5,474 bases of DNA from Gracilibacteraceae bacterium (GTDB lineage: Bacteria; Bacillota; Desulfitobacteriia; Desulfitobacteriales; Syntrophobotulaceae), in assembly GCA_031263945.1 (NCBI GenBank), contig JAISEW010000188.1, positions 1 to 5,474 on the forward strand, given 5' to 3'. Positions 1-5,474 of this stretch are shown one piece after another. Numbering within the stretch: the first letter of the stretch is position 1; each line of letters opens with the position of its first letter. The notes under the pieces are model-generated. The model worked only from the letters and a program-made list of their open reading frames with translations. It was not told where the DNA came from and made no database searches. Both the position numbers and the translations under genes were made by a program.

Positions 1-16
1 TGCGCGTGAGAATGTG

Positions 17-22
17 TATAAT
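17..22 (+). promoter_or_regulatory. Possible -10 box of the SLH gene promoter
   Basis: A perfect TATAAT lies 76 bases upstream of the SLH gene start. A -35 box at normal spacing would fall just before base 1, so the promoter cannot be confirmed from this window. If real, transcription would begin near base 29-30 and leave a 5' leader of about 70 bases. I see no hairpin or riboswitch-like structure in that leader. Confidence 0.4.
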
Positions 23-81
23 AAGCGCAGGGCAAAGCAGAAAACGAGAAAGGTCGAAGTCTGCGTAAAATCCAATAAAAT

Positions 82-87
82 AAGGAG
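82..87 (+). promoter_or_regulatory. Ribosome binding site of the SLH gene
   Basis: AAGGAG is followed by 11 bases and then ATG at 99. The match to the anti-Shine-Dalgarno sequence is strong although the spacing is slightly long. It supports the start at 99 rather than an ATG at 14 in another frame, which has no such site. Confidence 0.7.
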
Positions 88-98
88 AGTGAGACATA

Positions 99-863
99 AT
101 GGACACCCAAAACATAAGCAAAAAAGCCCTCGCCCTGCTGCTGACGGCGGCGCTGACGCTGATTTTGCCGCCGTTATCCGCCGCCGCGCTGGATGAAACC
201 GCGCCTAATTACAGCGACGTGAAATCCTCCGACTGGTTTTACGGCGATGTGGCTTTCGTAACCGCCCGCGCTCTGATGGCACCCACGGCGGCGGACAAAT
301 TCAGCCCGAACCTGCCCGCGACCCGCGCCATGCTCGTCACGGCGCTGTATCGCCTGGCCGGTTCCCCCAGAGCAGACGGCATATACGCGGATCTTTCCGC
401 TGAAGCCGCCGCCTGGGCGGCGCAAACCGGCATAACGGACGACGCCGGCGCGGGAAGCTTCGCCTCGGACGTAAGTATCACGCGCGAGGAAACGGCGACT
501 CTGATCTTCAACTACGCCAGATACGCGGGCGCGACCCCCGGCAAAGAACCGGCGCTGCCTGACTTCGCCGATATGGACAAAGTGTCCGTCTGGGCGCTTG
601 ACGGCCTGCGCTACTGCGCCGACACAGGCGTTATCCCCGCCGGGCCGGACAATCTCTTTGACCCGAAAGGCGAGAGTACCCGCGCCGAGCTTGCGGCCAT
701 GCTGCACAGATTTGTATTGACTATGGCGGGAGAGGGTGTTTCCGCGGATCCCAATCCCCGGACCGGCCTGCCGTTTTCACCGGAATACGCGGCCATGGCC
801 GCCCTTATCGGCGCGGCGGCGCTCACAAGATTAAATTATTTCTCCAGCCGTTTCAGACCTTGA
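99..863 (+). CDS. Exported S-layer homology (SLH) domain protein with sortase-like C-terminal tail
   Basis: The 254-residue product is built almost only of cell-surface anchoring parts. Residues 1-30 form a signal peptide: a KK pair at 8-9, a hydrophobic core at 10-26, and a likely cut after the AAA at 28-30. Three SLH repeats follow at about 38-90, 95-145 and 155-208. Each carries the signature near its end: TRAM at 75-78, TREE at 128-131 and TRAE at 194-197. The middle repeat is the least typical. In known SLH proteins this trio binds secondary cell wall polymers. The last 36 residues resemble a cell-wall sorting signal: NPRTG at 219-223, a hydrophobic stretch at about 231-242, then arginines in the final 11 residues. 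No enzyme or adhesin domain is visible, so its role beyond surface attachment is unknown. A hairpin downstream separates it from the next gene, so it is probably its own transcription unit. Family call is firm; the sortase tail is inferred. Confidence 0.9.
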   Translation: MDTQNISKKALALLLTAALTLILPPLSAAALDETAPNYSDVKSSDWFYGDVAFVTARALMAPTAADKFSPNLPATRAMLVTALYRLAGSPRADGIYADLSAEAAAWAAQTGITDDAGAGSFASDVSITREETATLIFNYARYAGATPGKEPALPDFADMDKVSVWALDGLRYCADTGVIPAGPDNLFDPKGESTRAELAAMLHRFVLTMAGEGVSADPNPRTGLPFSPEYAAMAALIGAAALTRLNYFSSRFRP

Positions 864-889
864 TTTTTTCACCATACCTGTGTAATAAT
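860..889 (+). promoter_or_regulatory. Candidate promoter for the degV-helicase-DUF218 cluster
   Basis: TTGATT at 860-865 (4 of 6 bases of the -35 consensus) is followed by 18 bases and AATAAT at 884-889 (5 of 6 of the -10 consensus). A TG one base upstream of the -10, at 881-882, gives an extended -10 element. The -35 overlaps the stop codon of the SLH gene. Predicted transcription start is near 896, at the foot of the hairpin described next. It is the best promoter I can see for the downstream cluster, but the -35 is weak. Confidence 0.4.
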
Positions 890-895
890 GTATAT

Positions 896-949
896 GCGCC
901 GTCGCCATCTATATCATTCTCAATATATTCGGCAGCGGCGCTTTATTTT
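896..949 (+). terminator. Hairpin with T-rich tail after the SLH gene; terminator or leader structure
   Basis: GCGCCG at 896-901 pairs with CGGCGC at 936-941. The stem continues through a T-G wobble (902 with 935), one C-A mismatch (903 with 934), and G-C, C-G and C-G pairs (904-906 with 931-933). After a short internal bulge, TATAT at 910-914 pairs with ATATA at 923-927 around an 8-base loop. TTTATTTT follows at 942-949. This fits an intrinsic terminator for the SLH gene, although the T tract is broken by one A. Because a candidate promoter would start right at its base, it could also be a 5' leader structure or attenuator for the degV cluster. Confidence 0.6.
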
Positions 950-967
950 AGACTGAACGAAAAGGAA

Positions 968-974
968 GTGAGGG
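968..974 (+). promoter_or_regulatory. Ribosome binding site of the DegV gene
   Basis: GTGAGGG ends 7 bases before ATG at 982, and AGGAAG lies just upstream at 963-968. The purine-rich tract supports the start at 982, and the residues immediately after it (RIIVDSCCDM) match the usual beginning of DegV proteins. Confidence 0.55.
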
Positions 975-981
975 CGAGACA

Positions 982-1815
982 ATGAGAAGCCGCATTATCG
1001 TCGACAGCTGCTGCGACATGACGCCGGAGATGAAGGGCCAGATGAACGTCGTTGCGGTTCCCCTGACCATGACGGTGGACGGTGTGGAATACCGAGACGA
1101 CGAACGCCTTGATTTGAGCGATTTTATGGACAAACTGAAACGTTTTATGGGAAAAGCCGGTTCCGCTTCTCCGTCGCCGTTTCTATATCAGAAAGCCATC
1201 GAAAACTCTGATAACGCTTATGTCGTCACCTTATCCGGCAAACTGTCCGGCTCGCACAGCAACGCGGTCCTCGGCAACAACGCGGCTTCGGAAAACGGGA
1301 AAGGCGCGGCCTGCGTTTTTGATTCCAAAAGCGCGTCGGCGGGCGAAACCTTGATCGCCATCAAAATACACGACCTGATCAAGAGCGGTATACCGCAGGA
1401 TAGCGTCATCGATACCGTTCACCGCTTCATTGACGGGATGAAAACATATTTCGTGTTGGAAAATTATGACAATTTGCGCAAAAACGGGCGGCTCAGCCGG
1501 GTGGCGGGAACGCTCGCCCATATCCTGGACATCAAGCTGATCATGGGCTCCGACGGCAACGGGGAGATCGCTTTGTTTGACAAATGTCGGGGCATCAACA
1601 AGATGACGCGCCGTCTGATCAATCTCATCGCGGACAGCGGCAAAGAAACAGAAAATGAAAATATCGTCATATCCCATTGCAATAACCGTGGTTTGGCGGA
1701 TCAGCTGACCTCGTTTATCAAGGAGCGGTTTCACTTTAAAACGGTATACGTCGTGCCCATGGGCGGCCTGAGTTCGCTGTACGCGGACGACAAAGGGGTC
1801 ATACTCGCTTTTTGA
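982..1815 (+). CDS. DegV family (EDD fold) fatty-acid-binding protein, FakB-like
   Basis: The product has 277 residues, normal for DegV proteins (about 280). In Firmicutes the best-known members, FakB, hold a fatty acid in the cytoplasm while the kinase FakA phosphorylates it, feeding phospholipid synthesis. Family landmarks are in order: IIVDSCCDM near the N-terminus, a SASPSP segment at 61-66 (usually TSQPS-like), TLSGKLSGS at 83-91 (the usual SSGLSGT-like loop), VFDSKSASAG after it, and ENYDNLRKNGRLSR at 160-173 (the usual LEYLKKGGRIS-like segment) leading into LDIKLIM. The C-terminal motif that normally reads like HTGPG is changed: residues 261-277 run GGLSSLYADDKGVILAF, so the expected histidine aligns with Tyr267. 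Ligand preference or activity may therefore differ from typical FakB. No FakA-type kinase is in the window. It is first in a three-gene cluster, 37 bases ahead of the helicase. Family call is firm; the ligand is inferred. Confidence 0.9.
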   Translation: MRSRIIVDSCCDMTPEMKGQMNVVAVPLTMTVDGVEYRDDERLDLSDFMDKLKRFMGKAGSASPSPFLYQKAIENSDNAYVVTLSGKLSGSHSNAVLGNNAASENGKGAACVFDSKSASAGETLIAIKIHDLIKSGIPQDSVIDTVHRFIDGMKTYFVLENYDNLRKNGRLSRVAGTLAHILDIKLIMGSDGNGEIALFDKCRGINKMTRRLINLIADSGKETENENIVISHCNNRGLADQLTSFIKERFHFKTVYVVPMGGLSSLYADDKGVILAF

Positions 1816-1840
1816 GCGGTTCCGCATGAGAAGAAAATGA

Positions 1841-1846
1841 AAGGGA
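1841..1846 (+). promoter_or_regulatory. Ribosome binding site of the helicase gene
   Basis: AAGGGA sits 6 bases upstream of ATG at 1853 in the short gap after the DegV stop. It supports translation from 1853. The first residues then lead directly into the Q-motif-like segment of the helicase, so no longer N-terminus is needed. Confidence 0.55.
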
Positions 1847-1852
1847 TCGCGC

Positions 1853-4096
1853 ATGGAATTCCACGGGTTCGCCCTGGACAGGTTTCAAACTGAGGCCATT
1901 GAAGCCCTCGACCGCGAGGAGTCGGTGATAGTGTCCGCCCCTACCGGCACAGGCAAGACGCTCGTCGCCGATTATCTGGCGGAAAAAATGCTGGGCGCGG
2001 GCCGCCGCGTCATATATACCGCGCCCATCAAAGCCCTCAGCAATCAGAAATTCAAGGATTTTACCGGGCAGTTCGGCCCGGACGCGGTGGGGATCATGAC
2101 GGGCGACGTGGTGATGAACCCGGAGGCCCCGCTTTTGCTGATGACGACGGAGGTTTTTCGCAACCAAATATTGGAAGATGATCCCAAGCTGCGCGACATC
2201 GCCTGGGCCATTTTTGACGAGATCCACTGGCTGAGCGACGAGGAACGCGGCGCCGTCTGGGAAGAAGCCATCATCCTCGCCCCGGATCACATCCGTTTTC
2301 TCGGCCTCAGCGCCACGATCGCCAACGCCGCGGAACTGGCTCGCTGGATCGAGGATATCCGCCAGATCCCCGTCACGCTGATCGAGGAACACCGGCGCGT
2401 CGTGCCGCTTTCTTATTATTATTTCACCAAAGAAACGGGATTCACCGATCTACCCAATCTGATGGAAGTTTACCGCGCCCGCCGCAAGGAGGCTGTCGCC
2501 GAGGCCCAGACTCCCCTCTTTTCCTCCTCCACCCATATCGATCTCATCACGGCGATCGAAAAAGAGTACCTCCCCTGTCTCTACTTCGTCTTCAGCCGCC
2601 GGGGCTGCGGGGAAAAGGCGCACGCGCTCGCCGAGCGGCGCAATTATCTGCGCCCGGAGGAAAGCGCCGACGTCTGCGATATGTTCCGCCGCCGGCTGGG
2701 CCCGGAGAGCGAATGGTCGGTCTCCACCCGCGCCCTGTACCGCGCCTGCGAACGCGGCGTCGGCTATCATCACGCCGGTTTGCTGCCGGCGCAGAAATCC
2801 CTCGTCGAGGATCTGTTTTTCGCGCGGCTGATCCATGTGATGTATTGCACGGAAACATTCAGCGTCGGCATAAATTACCCGGTGCGGGCCGTGTGTTTTG
2901 ACGCGCTGTATAAATATGACGGCCGCCGCTTCCGGCCGCTGGCCAACCATGAGTTTTTCCAGATGTCGGGCCGGGCCGGGCGGCGCGGGCTGGATGAGCG
3001 GGGGTTTTCTTTCGCCCTCGTCGATATGACCCGCCTGGAAAAAGAGCCGCCGCTGGAGTTCGACATCAGCCGCCTGGAGCCGCTGGCCAGCCGTTTTCGC
3101 CTTTCTTACAACACCGTACTCAACCTCATCGCCACCTTGAACGCCGAACAAATTGACATTTTTTTCCAAAAAAGCTTCGCCTCTTACGCGGGCGTCAAGG
3201 CTTTCGCGGAACTGGAGCGAAAAAAAAACCGGCTGGACAAGGAATATGACCGCCTGAGCCGGGTAGTGTGCTCTCTGGCGGAGACATACCGCTGCCCGCT
3301 GCTCCACCACCCGAAAGCGCAGGAAGTCGGCCGCATGAGGAAGGCCTATGGCAAATACAACTCCAAACAGCGGCGCAAGATATACGCCCGCGAATTAAAA
3401 AAACGGATCGCCCGCTGGGAGGCCGTGCTGAGCGAGCCCGCGCAGGGCTGCGCGCCGGAACAGGTCAGGCGCTGCCAAGAAGCCATCCCCCTGCTGCGGC
3501 GCAACGAGGCGGAGCGGACGGAAGCCGCGCGGGAGCTGGCGCTCACGAGCCGGCACGATTTTCGGGCGGAATTCGCGCAAAAAAAGTCCGAGCTGCAAAA
3601 ACTCGGCTATATCGACGGGGACGCTCTCGCGCCTCGCGGACGCCTGGCCCGCGGCATTTATGTACAGGAACTGTTTGTGACGGAGCTTTTGTTTTCCGGG
3701 CTGGCGGACGGTCTGGACGACCCGACGCTTTGCGGCCTCATCGCCTGCGTCGATTATGAGCAAAAACGCAACGACAGTTTCCTCCGCACCGATTTGCTGG
3801 AAGCCGGCCCGATCAAACAGATCATGCTGCCGATCGAGCAGGTTTGCGGTTTTGACGCCGTGCGGTTCGACCATCGCGTAGCCAATATCGCCCATGCCTG
3901 GAGCAGCGGCGTTTCGTTTTCCGAAGTGCAAAAAATGTGCAACCTGGATGAAGGGGATATCATCAGTTTGTTCCGGCGGACGATCGATCTGCTGCGTCAG
4001 ATGCGAGACGCGGTGACGGACGCCCCATTCGCCTCGCGCCTCAGAGCCTGCATCCGCTCCATGGACAGAGACGAGGCCGAGGTCGTGGAGATCTGA
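1853..4096 (+). CDS. Ski2/Mtr4/HelY-like superfamily II DEAD/DEAH-box RNA helicase
   Basis: A 747-residue ATP-dependent helicase, predicted to unwind RNA in the cytoplasm. All core motifs are present: FALDRFQTEAI at 6-16 (Q-like), Walker A APTGTGKT at 29-36, TAPIKALSNQK at 56-66 (Ia), MTTEVFRNQ at 97-105 (Ib), DEIH at 122-125 (II), LSATIAN at 152-158 (III), YFVFSRRGC at 244-252 (IV), GVGYHHAGLLP at 302-312, TETFSVGINYP at 333-343 (V) and QMSGRAGRRG at 370-379 (VI). The HHAGLLP and TETFS..NYP signatures are typical of Ski2-type helicases rather than DEAD-box cold-shock helicases. A charged insert spans about 452-578, where Mtr4 has its arch. Residues 579-735 resemble the DSHCT C-terminal domain, including TELLFSG and a W683...NLDEGDII (697-704) segment. 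It is shorter than actinobacterial HelY (about 900 residues). It looks intact. It ends one base before the next gene, implying co-transcription. RNA substrate is unknown. Confidence 0.92.
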   Translation: MEFHGFALDRFQTEAIEALDREESVIVSAPTGTGKTLVADYLAEKMLGAGRRVIYTAPIKALSNQKFKDFTGQFGPDAVGIMTGDVVMNPEAPLLLMTTEVFRNQILEDDPKLRDIAWAIFDEIHWLSDEERGAVWEEAIILAPDHIRFLGLSATIANAAELARWIEDIRQIPVTLIEEHRRVVPLSYYYFTKETGFTDLPNLMEVYRARRKEAVAEAQTPLFSSSTHIDLITAIEKEYLPCLYFVFSRRGCGEKAHALAERRNYLRPEESADVCDMFRRRLGPESEWSVSTRALYRACERGVGYHHAGLLPAQKSLVEDLFFARLIHVMYCTETFSVGINYPVRAVCFDALYKYDGRRFRPLANHEFFQMSGRAGRRGLDERGFSFALVDMTRLEKEPPLEFDISRLEPLASRFRLSYNTVLNLIATLNAEQIDIFFQKSFASYAGVKAFAELERKKNRLDKEYDRLSRVVCSLAETYRCPLLHHPKAQEVGRMRKAYGKYNSKQRRKIYARELKKRIARWEAVLSEPAQGCAPEQVRRCQEAIPLLRRNEAERTEAARELALTSRHDFRAEFAQKKSELQKLGYIDGDALAPRGRLARGIYVQELFVTELLFSGLADGLDDPTLCGLIACVDYEQKRNDSFLRTDLLEAGPIKQIMLPIEQVCGFDAVRFDHRVANIAHAWSSGVSFSEVQKMCNLDEGDIISLFRRTIDLLRQMRDAVTDAPFASRLRACIRSMDRDEAEVVEI
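4087..4090 (+). promoter_or_regulatory. Ribosome binding site inside the helicase 3' end
   Basis: GGAG within the last codons of the helicase gene lies 7 bases before ATG at 4098. The helicase TGA (4094-4096) is separated from this ATG by one base, so ribosomes ending on the helicase could re-initiate directly. This arrangement suggests translational coupling. Confidence 0.5.
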
Positions 4097-4097
4097 G

Positions 4098-5162
4098 ATG
4101 GCGGACGCGATGTGGGCCGTCATAGGGGCCGCGGTGTTCGGGGCGGCTTTCGCGCTGGTGTTTCGGCGGAATAAAGCCAGCTTCGCCGCCGGCGCGCTCT
4201 TTGACTTATTTATTTTATTCGCCCTGACGGCCTGGCTTTTGTTCGCGGTCGGCACGGCCGGCAATCCGCTGACCCGCGTGTCCGCGACCGTTATGGTGAT
4301 CTTTTTGATATTCACCCTATCGTTCGGCGCGCATTTTCTCGTGGGTTTTTTCCTGTTAAACGCCCGGATCGTCCTGCGGCGGGAAAAACGCAGTCTGGCG
4401 AACAGCCTCTCTTTGCTGGCCGCTTTCGGCGTGGCGGCGCTCCTGGCCGCTGCCGTTTTCATGCGCGGCACCCAGCCCGAATGGCTGCGGACGCTCTGGG
4501 GCACTCTGACCTGCCTGATCATTTTCCATTTTTTGCTAGCGTCCGTTTTTCTGACCACGCTCATCTTATTCAATCTGGCACGGCCCAAAGGCGAGTGGGA
4601 TTATATCGTCGTCCTCGGCTGCGGTCTCGCCGGCGGCGAAGTGCCGCCGCTCCTGGCGTCCCGGATCCGGCGGGCGCTGGTCTGCGCCGAAAAACAGGCG
4701 AGGCGGGGCGGGAAGACCCCCGTGCTGGTCATGAGCGGCGGACAGGGGGCGGACGAGCCGCGCCCCGAAGCGGAAGCGATGCGGGATTTCGCCGTGGCGC
4801 AGGGTTACGCCGCCGGGCAGATCCTGACGGAAGAGCGATCCGTCAACACAGAGGAAAATATGCGGTTTGCTCGAATGGTCATAGAAAAACACGCCGAGGG
4901 CGCGGCGTACAAGAGCGTATTTGTTACCAATAATTTCCACTTACTGCGGGCGGCCCATTTCGCGCGGCGGGCGGGGCTGGGCCCAGAGGGCGTCGGAGCG
5001 AAAACGGCCTGGTACTATGTCCCCAACGCCGTCATGCGCGAGTTTATCGCCTTTTTAGCCATGCATAAGATAAAATACGCCGCCACAGCCGTGGCCGTCG
5101 CCGCGTTGAGCCTTATTTTTCCCGAAGCGGCGTCGAGTCTGGCGCGGATTTTCCTGCACTGA
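4098..5162 (+). CDS. Multi-pass membrane protein with DUF218 (YdcF/SanA/ElyC) domain
   Basis: The 354-residue product has five likely N-terminal membrane segments (about 5-22, 30-51, 63-87, 103-121, 133-158), a DUF218 domain at about 166-320, and a final hydrophobic segment at about 329-350. DUF218 landmarks are clear: DYIVVLGCGL at 168-177, PPLLASRIRRA shortly after, SGGQG at 213-217 followed by an acidic E.RPEAEAM stretch, NTEEN at 250-254, and VTNNFHLLRA at 276-285. The family includes E. coli SanA and ElyC, linked to envelope integrity and peptidoglycan-lipid carrier metabolism, but its chemistry is poorly known. Positive charges follow TM1 (RRNK, 23-26), TM3 (90-98) and TM5 (R162, K164), which by the positive-inside rule would place the DUF218 domain in the cytoplasm. 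It is the last gene of the cluster, one base after the helicase. Family call is firm; topology and function are inferred. Confidence 0.88.
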   Translation: MADAMWAVIGAAVFGAAFALVFRRNKASFAAGALFDLFILFALTAWLLFAVGTAGNPLTRVSATVMVIFLIFTLSFGAHFLVGFFLLNARIVLRREKRSLANSLSLLAAFGVAALLAAAVFMRGTQPEWLRTLWGTLTCLIIFHFLLASVFLTTLILFNLARPKGEWDYIVVLGCGLAGGEVPPLLASRIRRALVCAEKQARRGGKTPVLVMSGGQGADEPRPEAEAMRDFAVAQGYAAGQILTEERSVNTEENMRFARMVIEKHAEGAAYKSVFVTNNFHLLRAAHFARRAGLGPEGVGAKTAWYYVPNAVMREFIAFLAMHKIKYAATAVAVAALSLIFPEAASSLARIFLH

Positions 5163-5390
5163 GCAATCGCAACAAAATCATGCCGCAAAACGCCTGCACA
5201 GTCCCTCACTTCATAAATCATGGGATTCGGTACCGCCTCTTCAATTTTTGCGCCTTTGGTAATAGATGCCCGCAGCCGTGACGCCTTTTCCGTCCGAGTT
5301 CGATTTCGACGAAGCCGCCAACACGACTGACGCTTTAATGCAATGTTTTATGTGGAGTCCGAAATTATAGCGTCGATCCGAAAAAAACTG
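5163..5390. other. Intergenic region without a convincing gene
   Basis: This stretch lies between the DUF218 gene and the promoter at 5391. It is less GC-rich than the genes around it. I find no good intrinsic terminator for the upstream cluster: inverted repeats such as CGGTACCG near 5228 and TTCG/CGAA around 5310 are short and lack a following T tract. A 34-codon frame on the + strand (5266-5370) has no ribosome site. Minus-strand frames stay open over parts of the region without a recognisable product or start. No tRNA-like or riboswitch-like structure was seen. Confidence 0.5.
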
Positions 5391-5419
5391 TTGACATTTG
5401 CCGCGGTTCGTTTTAGAAT
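5391..5419 (+). promoter_or_regulatory. Near-consensus sigma-70/sigma-A promoter
   Basis: TTGACA at 5391-5396 is a perfect -35 box. Seventeen bases later TAGAAT at 5414-5419 matches the -10 consensus at 5 of 6 positions. An A tract (5381-5387) lies just upstream of the -35 and could act as an UP-like element. Transcription would start near 5426 and read rightward into a gene outside the window. It is the strongest promoter in the window, and the NrdR-like sites follow immediately. Confidence 0.8.
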
Positions 5420-5432
5420 CATTTTGGGATGT

Positions 5433-5474
5433 ACACCATATGTTGTGTGCCGCCGTGAATATTTGACCATATAT
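5433..5474 (+). promoter_or_regulatory. Putative tandem NrdR operator, second box cut by window end
   Basis: Bases 5433-5448 read ACACCATATGTTGTGT, matching 14 of 16 positions of the NrdR box as I know it (ACAC-W-ATATAT-W-GTGT). Exactly 31 bases later, 5464-5474 (TGACCATATAT) matches 8 of the 11 positions available before the window ends. NrdR is the ATP-cone repressor of ribonucleotide reductase genes and binds two such boxes spaced about 31-32 bases apart, so both motif and period fit. Box 1 lies about 8 bases after the predicted start of the promoter at 5391, which is further downstream than usual. TTGACC at 5463-5468 could be the -35 of a second promoter overlapped by box 2. The controlled gene, probably nrd, is outside the window. 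Confidence 0.6.

Noticed and set aside
14..196. 60-codon + strand frame beginning upstream of the SLH gene
   Set aside because: It overlaps the SLH signal peptide in another frame, lacks a ribosome site, and its product is only a basic low-information sequence.
3220..3229. Run of nine A followed by C in the helicase, containing an in-frame A AAA AAC slippery heptamer
   Set aside because: A -1 shift would meet a TGA at 3247-3249 and give a protein lacking the insert and C-terminal domain. I see no clear stimulating hairpin, and Lys-Lys-Asn codons readily produce such runs.
2450..3310. Minus-strand open frame of 286 codons inside the helicase gene
   Set aside because: It lies opposite conserved helicase motifs V and VI, has a composition typical of antisense frames, and shows no recognisable domain.
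3580..3586. A AAA AAG slippery heptamer in the helicase, with an open -1 frame to about 3759
   Set aside because: The -1 frame product is an arginine/glycine/alanine-rich antisense-like sequence without domain features, so the open frame is most likely a GC effect.
3395..4588. Long minus-strand open frame (397 codons) across the helicase and DUF218 genes
   Set aside because: It spans two well-supported + strand genes, shows no domain motif, and is explained by the few stop codons that GC-rich antisense frames contain.
5228..5235. CGGTACCG palindrome as terminator or operator for the cluster
   Set aside because: An 8-base palindrome without a loop or following T tract is too short to support either role.
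5266..5370. 34-codon + strand frame in the intergenic region
   Set aside because: There is no Shine-Dalgarno sequence before its ATG, no known small-protein pattern, and no promoter pointing into it.

Overview
The window looks like a GC-rich chromosomal stretch from a Gram-positive-type (Firmicutes) bacterium, most likely an anaerobic clostridial lineage such as Oscillospiraceae or Christensenellales. The evidence is an SLH-domain exported protein, a DegV-family fatty-acid-binding protein, purine-rich Shine-Dalgarno sites and Firmicutes-like sigma-A promoters. The lineage is inferred from gene content; no single feature proves it.

Layout, all on the + strand. (1) 1-98: leader with a TATAAT box at the window edge and an AAGGAG ribosome site. 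(2) 99-863: exported protein of three SLH repeats ending in a sortase-like NPRTG tail. (3) 864-981: a GC-rich hairpin with a T-rich tail, and a possible promoter that overlaps the end of the SLH gene and would start transcription at the foot of that hairpin. (4) 982-5162: a tight three-gene cluster with gaps of 37 and 1 bases: a DegV-family protein, a Ski2/HelY-like superfamily II RNA helicase with a DSHCT-type C-terminus, and a membrane protein with a DUF218 (YdcF/SanA/ElyC) domain. (5) 5163-5390: no convincing gene. (6) 5391-5474: a near-consensus promoter (TTGACA, 17 bases, TAGAAT), then a 14/16 match to an NrdR box and the first 11 bases of a possible second box exactly 31 bases later, cut by the window end.

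How the genes work together is not obvious. The SLH protein belongs to the cell surface and is probably a separate unit. The three-gene cluster joins lipid binding (DegV), RNA unwinding (helicase) and a membrane/envelope protein (DUF218), and this is probably co-transcription rather than one pathway. The 3' edge probably controls a ribonucleotide reductase gene just outside the window. I found no RNA genes, mobile elements or CRISPR arrays. The most useful observations are the NrdR-like tandem site, the double anchoring signals of the SLH protein, and the changed C-terminal motif of the DegV protein.
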